The notes: a model not told the origin generated them from the sequence alone. A DNA stretch of 30,317 bases from Branchiostoma floridae (GCF_000003815.2 NC_049990.1:1-30317), one strand, 5' to 3'; counted from the stretch's first letter, positions 17,870-28,129 are shown. Made by a program: numbers and translations.

Positions 17870-20427
17870 CTGTTCGGAATGTTCAATGAAGGTGATTTTC
17901 TTAACAGTTTTGTATTCGAAAGTAATGATAAAATATACCAGGAAGATAATTGTACGTATTGTTTCAATACAAATGACAAGTTGCCTATTGTTTTCTAGGG
18001 AAACAGAATAACAAATCATATGGAGTGATGGCATTCATGTAAGCATTTATGATTACTTTACCATGTATATAAAAAAACTGCGTAAAAAGTAATGACAATT
18101 TTTTTTTACTGTTACATAAAGACGATTTCAAAACCTACACCTGAACCTATTATGTCATAATGAAAGCTATACTCACGAGCGCAGAGGAAGTAGAACGTGA
18201 AGTCCTGGCAGACAAACCCAAGAGGACACGTGACTTGGGAACACCAATCCATGTCTAAATAAAAAAAGATAAAGATAAGGAAAAGGTTAGAAAAAAATGA
18301 TCCGAACGTTTTTGAAGCCTTTGTTTGTTTGTTTGTTTGTTTGATTACTTCGATGTCAATTAGACGTTGTTACAAACTACCCAGACTCGTACCAACCTGA
18401 CTCGCAGTGGTCTCCTTGGTACCCGGTTGGACAGATGCAGGTGTAGGAGTTGATGTCGTCATGACAACTCCCGCCATTTTGGCACGGGTCGGAGGCGCAC
18501 TCGTCAATGTCTGTAAAACGTTAAGAACACGCCTATGATGAAACTGTGACAATAATTAAACTACAGGAGCTTCTGGTCATGCTTCCATTCCATATATAGA
18601 GACCATGTTGAAAAAAGCGAATTACAACAAAACAACAACAAATAGACGTCGCTGCCCTTGAAGTCTGCGAAGGAGGCTATGATTGAAGATGCTATTTTAG
18701 GAAACATGGCGTCTCAAGTTGACTACACTAAGGTACCCACCTATTTCACAATTCTTCCCGTCAAACCCGGCAGGACAGTCGCAGAAGGCGGCGGAGTCGT
18801 TGAAGCAGGAGGTGCAGATGCCGCCGTTCTGGCAGATGTTCTGTCCGCACGGTGTCAGGGCTGAAATATTGAATTTTTCGCAGTCAACTTGTAATATACT
18901 GATCCACGGTTTCAACTGCATATGCGCAGTGTAGTGCATGTGTGTAATTAATAAAAAGAACAACGTCTGGTCTCCAGCACGGTGCATATAAAAATGTCAT
19001 GGGCCTTCAACTTTGAACTCTCACATGCACAGTTCAAAGTTGGACCGATTCATTTTACTTAACATTTAGCACAGTAAAAATAACTGCTTTTAAATTTTGA
19101 GGGTGAATTTTTAGTTTAGGCTCGAAACAACGCGTGCAGAATTGATTTAACGTTACCATCCTGGCAGACGTAGTTGTGCTGTTCCGTGCACGGTGCTGTC
19201 TTGGCCAGGAAGCTGTCCGTGCTGTCCAGGAGAACACACAGGTCACAGGGCGCGGCGGGTTCACTGGAGGACCACTGCAGGGGGGCTGGTGGGGATAATT
19301 CAACAAAAGCAATTAACTTGTGGGTGATAATGTAAACTTAATGTATTATTATTAACGTTTAAGTTATAGATGCTTGTATATTATGTTGTAAAAAGATACC
19401 AAACATTCAGTTGACAACATTGTTTCGTCAATTTTCGTGAATAAAATTTTTTCGGTTCTTTTTTATGATGTCCAGTTACCATTATCAGCATTATCGGGAT
19501 CTATCGAGAATACAAATCATTGGACTTCAATTTGAATTACCTGAAAAAGGTGCCCCGTTGCTGAAAAACATCACCGCTGTTTTCACTGCGAGCCAGGTAG
19601 AAACGCCAGTGGTAGCCGCGATCTTGTCAGCGAGGAAAGTCTGCTGCTGCTGGTCTGTCACATCCACCAGGTGTCCGTCCTGAGCTCGGCAGGCTCGGGC
19701 CGCGTCAGGGTGGGCAGCAGCGGTGGGGGAGAACTGGTAACATTCTCCAGCAAAGGGCACTGGGATTGGTCAACAAGAAAAGTGAAGTGGCATTTCAATT
19801 CATTTAGAGATACTTGATTTTCTATGAATGTTTCAAATGTATACTACGTTACGTTTTGACTGAAAGCCTTCAGTTCAGTTCAATTCATCCTCATGTGTAT
19901 ACCGTATTTTGCGAATTTCAAAATCATGCTTTACACTGACTAACATCTCACAGTGGTGCATATGATCTTACACGTGCTCATAATTTTGATGTCGTATCAT
20001 AACGGTAAAGAAAACCTCATTTCATCAGAAGGGGGCAGAAACCATGTTTTTTTTAAAGAAGTGTCATTGCATTATAAAGCCTAACCAGTTTCACAGTTCT
20101 TCCCAGTAGTATCTTTAGGACAGACACAGCTGTAGCCGCCATCATGATTCAGGCAGGTTCCTCCCAGCAAACAAGGGCTGCTCGCGCACTCGTCAATGTC
20201 TGAAACATAAAGAAAGAAGACTTAAATAAACGAAAATAGCAGAATCTATACAACTTCATATTTTCGATACATCCGCTCATTCTCATACGTAAGTTTATTT
20301 AGAAGAAAATGCTAACCTTGATCACAGTTGAGTCCTGTCCATCCGTTCTCACAGCTACACGTGTAGCTCGCTACTCCATCCGTGCAGGTTCCGTGTGTGC
20401 ATGGGGAGGACGCACACTCATCGATGT
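17761..20427 (-). CDS. Secreted EGF / C-type lectin protein, 3' part (8 exons)
   Basis: Exons in coding order: 20427-20317 EGF, 20199-20086 calcium-binding EGF, 19759-19541 and 19285-19157 C-type lectin, 18860-18741 EGF, 18510-18397 calcium-binding EGF, 18254-18177 short cysteine-rich, 17869-17761 C-terminal with TGA. Every intron is phase 1 and every splice site is GT-AG, so the chain reads through without a break. The 5' end lies beyond the gap at 20517-20616 or outside the window. The lectin domain lacks the classical EPN/QPD and WND sugar-binding signatures. The protein is presumably extracellular, perhaps adhesive or immune; the actual ligand is unknown. Its first EGF is very like exon 3 of the plus-strand gene, so the two genes are related and converge. 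Confidence 0.85.
18177..18254 (-). CDS. Short cysteine-rich exon
   Basis: A 26-codon phase 1-1 exon reading [20 protein letters not shown] then YFLCA, like a half EGF. Donor GTGAGT; acceptor TTATTTAG. Confidence 0.75.
18397..18510 (-). CDS. Calcium-binding EGF exon
   Basis: 38 codons, reading [20 protein letters not shown] then [18 protein letters not shown]. The DIDEC start and the N-x-Y-T-C element are the calcium-binding EGF signature. Confidence 0.9.
18596..18690. repeat. Fragment related to the cassette intron hairpin
   Basis: CCATGTTGAAAAAAGCGAA and GAAGTCTGCGAAGGAGGCT resemble 11519-11592 and 5668-5790 in the cassettes, in the same order and spacing. This shows the sequence also exists outside the tandem array. 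Confidence 0.45.
18741..18860 (-). CDS. EGF-like exon
   Basis: 40 codons, reading [20 protein letters not shown] then [19 protein letters not shown]. It has eight cysteines, two more than a standard EGF. Confidence 0.85.
19157..19285 (-). CDS. C-type lectin domain, second half
   Basis: Reads [20 protein letters not shown] then [20 protein letters not shown]. The final two cysteines and NYVC end match C-type lectin folds. The WND calcium motif is absent. Confidence 0.8.
19541..19759 (-). CDS. C-type lectin domain, first half
   Basis: Reads [20 protein letters not shown], then [20 protein letters not shown] and [18 protein letters not shown]. The C-Y-F, A...C, G-H-L and W-L-x-V landmarks are those of a C-type lectin. 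It joins the next exon at phase 1. Confidence 0.85.
20086..20199 (-). CDS. Calcium-binding EGF exon
   Basis: Reads [20 protein letters not shown] then [18 protein letters not shown] in a 38-codon phase 1-1 exon. Confidence 0.9.
20317..20427 (-). CDS. Calcium-binding EGF exon, twin of the plus-strand EGF
   Basis: Reads [20 protein letters not shown] then [17 protein letters not shown]. The second half is nearly identical to the EGF encoded at 4629-4736. Confidence 0.9.
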
Positions 20428-20516
20428 CTGAAAAAATCATAAGGCATTCCACAGCCTTATACAGGAAATGTTTTCTCTGATCTTTTATTTTCTTACATAC
20501 AATCCATCCACAATGG

Positions 20517-20616
20517 NNNNNNNNNNNNNNNNNNNNNNNNNNNNNNNNNNNNNNNNNNNNNNNNNNNNNNNNNNNNNNNNNNNNNNNNNNNNNNNNNNNN
20601 NNNNNNNNNNNNNNNN
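20517..20616. other. Assembly gap (100 N)
   Basis: Exactly 100 N, a conventional placeholder for an unknown length. Earlier exons of the lectin gene could be here. Confidence 0.99.
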
Positions 20617-21342
20617 AATTATCGCAACAAAAAGAAGCGACAGACGGCACTGCAGCCCTCTTGAAGGACAGGCTGCGGCCTCCTCGAACAAGGTTCAATC
20701 GTATCTTCCGGGTCTGGCAGGAAGTTGTTAAACTAAAATAAGAATAGGCTCGATGGCTGCTGATTGCATACAAAGTAAAACAGTTTAACAGTTTTACAGC
20801 TTGAAGAAAACAAACGCTCCTACAGTACCTGCACCTGCTTGATAATTATTAAATCGTATGCCCTACTTGAATAAAAAAAGTTCACTGCAATAATAAATGT
20901 ACCCACATCACAAGGAGCTTATACTTTTTTAAACTTACACCTAGTTATCGTACTGAAAATTGTTAATGACATTACATGAAGTCATTCAACAATTTTCAGT
21001 CATGATGAAAATTTTCTGAATGGAAGGTGTGATCATTGTCATTTTCCGAAAAATAGAAGCAAGCTCTGTCTTTACCTGGAATCAATTCACAATACCAGTC
21101 CACTTTGGGGGATAATGTACTGTTAAGAGGATGTTCCATTTTTGCGCAGGGGTGATTTGGAACAGTCCAATGTTGCGTGGGAAGGGGTATGGCTGAAATA
21201 TGCTGTATTTGCTCTTATGCAAATGTCGGCCTTTCTAGTTCTTTTTGGATACTTGTCATATTTTGGCGTATTATTAGGCTATATAGTGTCCGTGTTCTAA
21301 TTGACGCTTTTGCATTTTGTTATTTATTTTATAGGACTTTAG
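20617..21342. other. Stretch without a supported gene; one hairpin
   Basis: No further EGF or signal-peptide exon of the minus-strand gene is visible. A near-perfect inverted repeat (20952-21000, arms ACTGAAAATTGTTAATGAC and its complement, 10-nt loop) is the only structure seen. Confidence 0.4.
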
Positions 21343-21573
21343 GAGGCCTATCGGCGGCGCGAGGGAGAGCACAGGCTACTGCGCAACTTCCTGAGTCTGC
21401 TGATGCTGCCCCACGAGCATGTTCGGCCGACCTTCGAAGCTTTGTGTGAGGAAGCCGCCAACGCTAACGACGCCCGCCTCGACAGACTAACTACCTACAT
21501 CCGGACGTACTGGGTGGAGAGCACTGTGTGGGAGGTCAGTGAGTTTGGTGGTCTTCATGGAGCCGTCATATAG
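21343..21573 (+). pseudogene. MULE-type transposase C-terminal fragment
   Basis: 76 open codons reading FLSLLMLPHEHVRPTFEALC, then EEAANANDARLDRLTTYIRT and YWVESTVWEVSEFGG. The pattern L-P-x-E-H-V-x-P-x-F-E-x-L ... Y-I-x-T-x-W-x-x-S-x-V-W is that of MULE transposases as I know them. It starts after an AG that could be a splice acceptor and contains a good donor (GAG|GTCAGTGAG), then reads into a stop. It is either a dead fragment or one exon of an element-derived gene. Confidence 0.55.
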
Positions 21574-22220
21574 ACTTAGAAAAATCAGTCTAGGACGAAA
21601 CATCCATAATCGATGAGGACGAAACATCCATGTGACGGGGAAGAAAGGAGGAGGGGACGAACGGACTAGGGGACGAAAAGACCTGATACCTCCGCGGTTC
21701 ACACATTACCAAACAGAAACGATAGGACAGTCTGTGAAACAGATGCTCATTGTTAAGAATTGCATTAAACTTGTCCCCGTCAAGACAAAGATTCTCACGT
21801 GTGTTGGGCGCGCTAGTGTAAACATTTTTCTGAAAGAGGGGACGGAGTATTGCAGCTTGAGGAGAAGGTGGAGAAGATACTAAAACATTAAAGCTGTGCC
21901 AAAAGCATGGTTGCTGGTAACCCAACAACCATCGGTGTGATAAACAACCATACCAATACTTGATACAGAATAAGGAAGTTGTCCAGGGGGTGTCTGGGGT
22001 ACATAAACGGAGGTAAGGATTGGGCCAAAGTAGCTGCGTTTGGAGTGTTGGTGGAGCTGGCTTTTGAACCAGCAAGCAAAAGTGCTCTGAGTTGCTCCGG
22101 GACAATAACACGTACCTTAGACTGGGAAAAGGGATCAACTTCCAGCTATAAGAATGACTGAAAGCAGTACTCCAACGATTCCAGGAGGAAGTGAGCTAGA
22201 CAACATATCATATAGACGGT
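21574..22220. other. Unassigned stretch up to the gap
   Basis: Contains GAGGACGAAACATCCAT-type words twice (21592-21632) and no supported coding frame. The last part may be the 5' side of the Penelope-like element, but nothing in it is diagnostic. Confidence 0.3.
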
Positions 22221-22672
22221 NNNNNNNNNNNNNNNNNNNNNNNNNNNNNNNNNNNNNNNNNNNNNNNNNNNNNNNNNNNNNNNNNNNNNNNNNNNNNNNN
22301 NNNNNNNNNNNNNNNNNNNNNNNNNNNNNNNNNNNNNNNNNNNNNNNNNNNNNNNNNNNNNNNNNNNNNNNNNNNNNNNNNNNNNNNNNNNNNNNNNNNN
22401 NNNNNNNNNNNNNNNNNNNNNNNNNNNNNNNNNNNNNNNNNNNNNNNNNNNNNNNNNNNNNNNNNNNNNNNNNNNNNNNNNNNNNNNNNNNNNNNNNNNN
22501 NNNNNNNNNNNNNNNNNNNNNNNNNNNNNNNNNNNNNNNNNNNNNNNNNNNNNNNNNNNNNNNNNNNNNNNNNNNNNNNNNNNNNNNNNNNNNNNNNNNN
22601 NNNNNNNNNNNNNNNNNNNNNNNNNNNNNNNNNNNNNNNNNNNNNNNNNNNNNNNNNNNNNNNNNNNNNNNN
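22221..22672. other. Assembly gap (452 N)
   Basis: Hides the upstream part of the reverse transcriptase. Confidence 0.99.
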
Positions 22673-23750
22673 GTGTCCCCGATTGTATGCAACCTCTACT
22701 TAGAGCATCTAGAACAACGTGCCCTCAGAACTGCCCCCCACCCCCCTCTATGGTGGTATAGATATGTTGATGACACCCATACCAAACTTAAGAAGACGTA
22801 CGCCGATGAGTTCACAGATCATCTAAACAGCCTTGATCCTGACATAAAGTTCACATTTGAGAAGGAAGAGAACAGATCCTTAGCCTTTCTTGACACTTTG
22901 ACAACAGTACAAGAAGACGGGTCCCTGCGAGTGACAATCTACCGCAAACCTACTCATACTGATCAATATTTGAACTTCCAGTCGGAACATCCGTTAGAAC
23001 ACAAACTAAGTGTTGTACGTACCCTCTTCCACAGGGCGGAAACAGTGATAACTGACCCTCAAGACAAACAGAAGGAGAAACTTCACATTACCCAGGCGTT
23101 GAAAACGTGCGGATACCCCACATGGGCCATAGAGAAGGCTACAGCACCCAAACCCCCATCACCCAGTGATACTACACAGAACAACGCCATCAGAGGGAAA
23201 AACAGGGGAATTGTTGTGCTTCCTTATTATGTGAAAGGTGTGTCTGAAGGACTTAGAAGAATCTTCACCTCACATGGGATACAAACCTGTTTCAGGCCGG
23301 CGAATACTCTGCGCAACATCCTTGTAGCACCTAAAGACAAAACCCCTAAAGAACAAAAGTGTGGTGTCATCTATCATATTAAGTGCCAAGGACAGAACAT
23401 CAGGGGCCCTTGTACAGAAACCTATATTGGGGAGACTGAGAGATCACTTAAGACCAGGTTCCTTGAGCACAAACGCAAGAGTTCAAAAACCTCAGAAGTT
23501 TCCCAACATATACACATAGAATCGCCGGGTCATTCAGTGTCACTAGACAAAGTTGAAATTTTGGACACAGAACCAGACTTTTTCGCCAGAGNNNNNNNNN
23601 NNNNNNNNNNNNNNNNNNNNNNNNNNNNNNNNNNNNNNNNNNNNNNNNNNNNNNNNNNNNNNNNNNNNNNNNNNNNNNNNNNNNNNNNNNNATAGACTTC
23701 CTGCAACCTATAATCCACTGCTTACTGAGTCACGTGTTCTATCTACATAA
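22673..23750 (+). CDS. Penelope-like retroelement: reverse transcriptase plus GIY-YIG endonuclease (gapped)
   Basis: From 22673 to 23591 one frame of about 306 codons is open without a stop. It starts inside the reverse transcriptase with SPIVCNLYLEHLEQ, followed by the catalytic WYRYVDDTHTK, KFTFEKEENRSLAFLDT and YRKPTHTDQYLNF. It ends with a GIY-YIG nuclease: CGVIYHIKC, ETYIGETERSLKTRFLEHKR and SQHIHIESPGHSV. The order RT then GIY-YIG is the hallmark of Penelope-like elements, which use the nuclease for target cutting. The catalytic Glu region lies in the gap at 23592-23691. RLPATYNPLLTESRVLST and a stop at 23748 probably close the protein. The long uninterrupted frame suggests a fairly young copy. 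Confidence 0.88.
23592..23691. other. Assembly gap (100 N)
   Basis: Placeholder gap inside the GIY-YIG region; frame continuity across it cannot be judged. Confidence 0.99.
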
Positions 23751-23762
23751 CGTGACGTCACA

Positions 23763-23903
23763 ACAGCAGTGGATTGTTCATTCCTTGACAAAGACTGATG
23801 CTGTACAGTCGAAAATTTGGGTGAGTCCAATTTTGGTGTTGGAAATTACAGTTCAACTATTTCAAGAATGACTTGTACCAACACAGATGAACTTTCAAGT
23901 TAA
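23763..23903 (+). repeat. Penelope-like element 3' terminal sequence, copy 1
   Basis: From CAGCAGTGGATTGTTCATTC to GAACTTTCAAGTTA, nearly identical (one visible change) to 26266-26407. It lies just after the element's stop codon, so it is its 3' untranslated or terminal-repeat sequence. It includes CTGATGCTGTACAGTCGAAA. Confidence 0.8.
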
Positions 23904-24031
23904 GCATCGAACATGGTCTATGACATCCTACTTCTCCAGGCTAAAAATCATCCAGGGTTGTCCAGGCCGAGGTGGAGAAACCTTGACTCGACATCACCGC
24001 GTGGTGCGGAGGATCAAATCAAGAACAGCTA

Positions 24032-24643
24032 ATGCACGCTGAAACCAGGCGTGATGACCTGCCTTGTCTTTTGCTTCCTGTCCTGGGGACTAACGGGTGC
24101 AACATCAGGGATGTCCTACGATTTTTCAAGGGAGATAAACCATCACGACAGTTTGAGTTTGGGCAGCAGCTTGTCGGGCACTACTCCTGTACCAGTCCAG
24201 TGCACATGAGTAAGGTACCCGATTACTGGACGTCACATGGAGAATGCTACAACCAACATTAAACACGGACAGGAGTTCATTATGAAGGGACCAGCTACGA
24301 ACAAGAGAGCAGTCATTAACATTTCAGACCCACTTCACAATATTACGAAGGGGGACATCCACCTACACTGAAGCTAAAACAATGACAATGAAAGCACCCA
24401 GGGACAGTTTAAAGTCTACGATTCATGGGACCAAAAGTGTCCCTACACTGCTGCATAAAAACCCCAAAACAAAGTGTGGAGGAACTGAATCTACAACACC
24501 TTGAGGAAATTGGAAGAGAACCAATACATGACCTCTGTAACCACACCAGAAATCTACTTGGAGAGCTACCATCGAGAGAAACAAAACATGTAACAGACAT
24601 CATTAACAGGGTTAAAGTCTACTTCTTAATGGTAAAGACATAG
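24032..24643 (+). pseudogene. Unclassified transposable-element protein remnant
   Basis: Two broken pieces: VLRFFKGDKPSRQFEFGQQ with GHYSC (24032-24262), and VEELNLQHLEEIGREPIHDL then CNHTRNLLGELPSRETKHV (24425-24643). Both remind me of element-encoded proteins repeated in marine invertebrate genomes (GDKPARQ.E.GQQ.GG, then EPLHD..NH..N..EELP), but I cannot name the class. Frames are interrupted between the pieces. Confidence 0.4.
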
Positions 24644-24675
24644 TCAGAGCTTGTTACGCAGATGCAGAGNAGTAA

Positions 24676-25465
24676 AAAGAGAAACCCTAAATCCGAAAAC
24701 AGGTCTAAAATCAGTTACTGAAACTCCCCGATAAACTAAGGAACACGCTATGATGAACACCAGATGTTAGAATGGTGGGGAAATCGGCCCAGGGGCGGAC
24801 GGAGGGGTTTACAGTATACCGTACTAAGTACATATTTCAACTGCACCCTTCATACCAGCAAGACGTTTCTTAACATCCATGAACACTACAAAAGTGCCTT
24901 TCCAATTATCCATACACGTTAGCAACCCTACAGTTCCACTTGTTTTAACGATTACAACGCTATAAATGCATAAAAGAAAGACACCTCTGTAAACCCCAAC
25001 AGGGCCCCGAAATTTGTTTACGTTATCTTCAGCCTTCCCGCTCGCTTCCTGTGTGACTTGAATAAACAGTGCGACAGAAAGTTTCCTCTATTTTAGGTGA
25101 AGAACCAGCAAAGCTACAAAGGAACGTGTGCTTCAAAGATTATGTTCTATTTTTCAACACTCACACTCACAAAAGGCAGAAAGATCCCATTGAACCTGAG
25201 TTACCAGTTGACGAGACCCCTCCCAAAATCGCGACACGCTTCAGTTTCCTTACAAATCTACTGAGATTCTGGAGTCAAATCCAACAGATCGTCTTACCTG
25301 AATAAACTTGAATCCTAGCCTTGTACACAAAAACCAGTAGGTTGTCTCTAAAGCAGAATATTTAGTGAATCTAGTTTCGGAAGGACGGGAACTATTGCAA
25401 GCGCTGTCACTCTCGCCAAGTGAACAGGAAGCCGCGGTGATGATGACCCGGAAGTACTCTACTAT
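24676..25465. repeat. Duplicated ~0.8-kb segment, copy 1
   Basis: Aligns with 27185-27965 along its whole length, with shared stretches such as CTATGATGAACACCAGATGT (one change), GGGGTTTACAGTATACCGTA and ACAGGGCCCCGAAATTTGTT. It is cut off by the gap at 25466. An isolated N lies just before it at 24670. Confidence 0.9.
25295..25460 (-). promoter_or_regulatory. Possible promoter and first exon, copy 1
   Basis: On the minus strand an ETS-like ACTTCCGGGTC (about 25458-25446) and CTTCCTGTTCACTT are followed ~130 bases later by TTTATTCAG|GTAAGACG, a good donor. The same layout recurs at 27800-27960. It may be a TATA-less promoter with a non-coding first exon. Confidence 0.35.
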
Positions 25466-25888
25466 NNNNNNNNNNNNNNNNNNNNNNNNNNNNNNNNNNN
25501 NNNNNNNNNNNNNNNNNNNNNNNNNNNNNNNNNNNNNNNNNNNNNNNNNNNNNNNNNNNNNNNNNNNNNNNNNNNNNNNNNNNNNNNNNNNNNNNNNNNN
25601 NNNNNNNNNNNNNNNNNNNNNNNNNNNNNNNNNNNNNNNNNNNNNNNNNNNNNNNNNNNNNNNNNNNNNNNNNNNNNNNNNNNNNNNNNNNNNNNNNNNN
25701 NNNNNNNNNNNNNNNNNNNNNNNNNNNNNNNNNNNNNNNNNNNNNNNNNNNNNNNNNNNNNNNNNNNNNNNNNNNNNNNNNNNNNNNNNNNNNNNNNNNN
25801 NNNNNNNNNNNNNNNNNNNNNNNNNNNNNNNNNNNNNNNNNNNNNNNNNNNNNNNNNNNNNNNNNNNNNNNNNNNNNNNNNNNNNNNN
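25466..25888. other. Assembly gap (423 N)
   Basis: Unknown sequence between the first duplicated segment and the MITE-like repeat. Confidence 0.99.
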
Positions 25889-25984
25889 AAAACATATAAT
25901 TAATGCCATAGAATGCCAAAATGAATCTAAAGGCAAAGAATAAGATGTGAAAGGACAGAAAAAAAATCTATTGTTGGTTGGGGG

Positions 25985-26253
25985 AGGTACCAGTACAGAA
26001 AATTCAGGTCCAGAGGATCATTTCCAGGTCCAGACTTGAACCTGGACCTGATTGTCTGAGAGAAACTTGAGAACTGGCAAAACTCAAAACAATGGTAATT
26101 GGTCAATTTTGCTACAAAGGAATCTGTTTGGTGGATTATTGGGCTCCCACTGCATTTTAAAATCCCATCTCCATGTAATAAAGGCTAACTGTCTCTGTAC
26201 CTTTGACCGTAGAAACTTGGTATATAAACTCTACTTGACTTCACTCTTGTTGT
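25985..26253. repeat. Sequence related to the 1805-2208 MITE
   Basis: GTACCAGTACAGAAAATTCA, GACTTGAACCTGGACCTGAT and AATCTGTTTGGT, then TTTTAAAATCCCA, follow the body of the MITE at 1805-2208. The terminal GGGCTGGGTA is not preserved. It runs straight into the Penelope-like terminal repeat. Confidence 0.65.
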
Positions 26254-26407
26254 CTTTGTCAAGGAATGAACAGCAGTGGATTGTTCATTCCTTGACAAAG
26301 ACTGATGCTGTACAGTCGAAAATTTGGGTGAGTCCAATTTTGGTGTTGGAAATTACAGTTCAACTATTTCAAGAATGACTTATACCAACACAGATGAACT
26401 TTCAAGT
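26254..26407 (+). repeat. Penelope-like element 3' terminal sequence, copy 2, with a perfect inverted repeat
   Basis: CTTTGTCAAGGAATGAAC (from about 26254) and GTTCATTCCTTGACAAAG form perfect 18-bp arms around an 11-base spacer. The rest equals 23763-23903. No coding part of a second element is attached. Confidence 0.75.
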
Positions 26408-27184
26408 TACGGTTTATTTTTTGTTACAGAGAAAAAAGATCATGAAAAAAAGAGAAGCAGCTTCATCCTTAGTTACTTGAGAGTGAAAAGCATGCATTCT
26501 TCAGTGATGTGTAGTGTGGGGGCGAAAAATGCGGTTTACCTTTGCCACGGAACCACAATTTTCATGGAAAATAGAAGCGACAAATATAATTCTGCCTTGT
26601 AATCTCTAAGAGGGAAGTGGAAAATGCAGACTCTTAGGCCGGCTATACTCCTTCAGTCAACTTAGATATTATCTTGTCCCACCGTAGCATCTGCTTGGAG
26701 ATTACCGACTTCGGACAGAACCACGACAAATAACAGCGAAAGGGGCTTAAATACGCTGGGTTTTTCTTCGTGTTTGTGAATAATGTATGTTAGAATAACA
26801 AACACAAATGTGTGCAATTTCTGACGCTAGACGCCGTCCGACATTCCGCTCCCGTAACTACAGTGAAAACAAGCAACAGGCGAGAATCTGGTCTGACGCT
26901 TTGGATATACAATGTAGCGGTCTTTCTTCTTGTTTGGGTTTTTAATCGGATTAACGCTTGCGAAAGGGACCGACATCTACTGTTTACGAGCATAACAATA
27001 GGACAAAAACAAAGGAGTGTTGCTTCTGATGCTAGACGCCACCCCACGCTACAGTGCAAACAAAGAATTGGTGGATCTCTTAAAGTTCTTATTACTAGTA
27101 ATTTCTCATCAAAATTTGTGACATCTCTCCTTCAAACTTCAGCAAAATCGGCTATTCTTGTTCTCAATTGTCCAAAAAAAGCAC
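26408..27184. other. Stretch without a supported gene
   Basis: Contains a diverged repeat of TCTGACGCTAGACGCC (about 26819 and 27026) and no coding frame with recognisable content. Confidence 0.35.
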
Positions 27185-27965
27185 AAAGAGAAAACCCTAT
27201 ATCTGAAAACACGTCTAAGCATCAGTTACTGAACCTCCCCGTAAAATAAGGTACACGCCATGATGAACACCAGATGTCAGAAAATGGCTGAGTTTCGGCC
27301 CAGGGGCGGAAGGAGGGGTTTACAGTATACCGTACATATTTCAACTGCACCCTTTATACCAGCAAGACGTTTCTTAACAACCATGAACACTACAAAAGTG
27401 CCTTTCCAATTATCCATAAACGTTAGCAAACCTACAGTTCCACTTGTTTTAACGATTACAGCGCTATAAATGCATAAAAGAAAGACACCTCTGTAAATCC
27501 CAACAGGGCCCCGAAATTTGTTTACGTTATCTTCAGCCTTCCCGCTCGCTTCCTGTGTAACTTGAATAAACAGTGCGACAGAAAGTTTCCTCTATTTTAG
27601 GTGAGGAAACAGCAAAGCTACAAAGGAACATGTGTATCGTAGACTATGGTCTATTTCTCAACACTCACAGACGGCAGAAAGTTTGGAGATGTGTTACCAG
27701 TTGATGGCACCCCCCTACCAAAATCACGACACGCTTCAGTTTTCTGTCAGATCTACAGAGATTTTGGAGTCAAAATACAACAGATCGTCTTACCTGAACA
27801 GACTTGAAGACTAGTCGGTCACACAAACTCCAGAAGGTTGTCTCTAAAGCCGCGAAAGTCGTGATTTTTAGCTTCGGAAGGACGGAAACTTTTCCAAATG
27901 TCTGTCGACCTAACCACGTCGAGTAAGCAGGAAGTAGCGGGGACGATGACCCGGAAGTATTGTGA
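27185..27965. repeat. Duplicated ~0.8-kb segment, copy 2
   Basis: Second copy of 24676-25465. Small insertions and deletions separate the copies; the end keeps GATGACCCGGAAGTA. On the minus strand 27965-27800 repeats the ETS-like site and the TTCAG|GTAAGACG donor. Confidence 0.9.
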
Positions 27966-28129
27966 TCATGGGTCAAAATATCATCTCCCGATTACTCGAT
28001 TGTCGAGATATTTTTCTCATAGCATAGGTTCGGCTCCGACTGTTTTTAACGCATTTCTAGGCGATTTTGTTGGACTTTCTATGTTGTCCCCTTTTCAAGT
28101 TTCTTTCCCAGGACAGCAAAAACTCTCTT

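Noticed and set aside
17669-18034. 121-codon minus-strand frame
   Set aside because: It crosses the last lectin-gene exon in the wrong frame and includes intron sequence.
21590-22138. 182-codon minus-strand frame
   Set aside because: Low-information peptide without recognisable motif in element-rich sequence; no start or splice evidence.
22135-22692. Open frame across a run of N on the minus strand
   Set aside because: Almost entirely gap; the frame is meaningless. The same applies to frames across 25466-25888 and to the minus-strand frame 20312-20773 apart from its real EGF exon.
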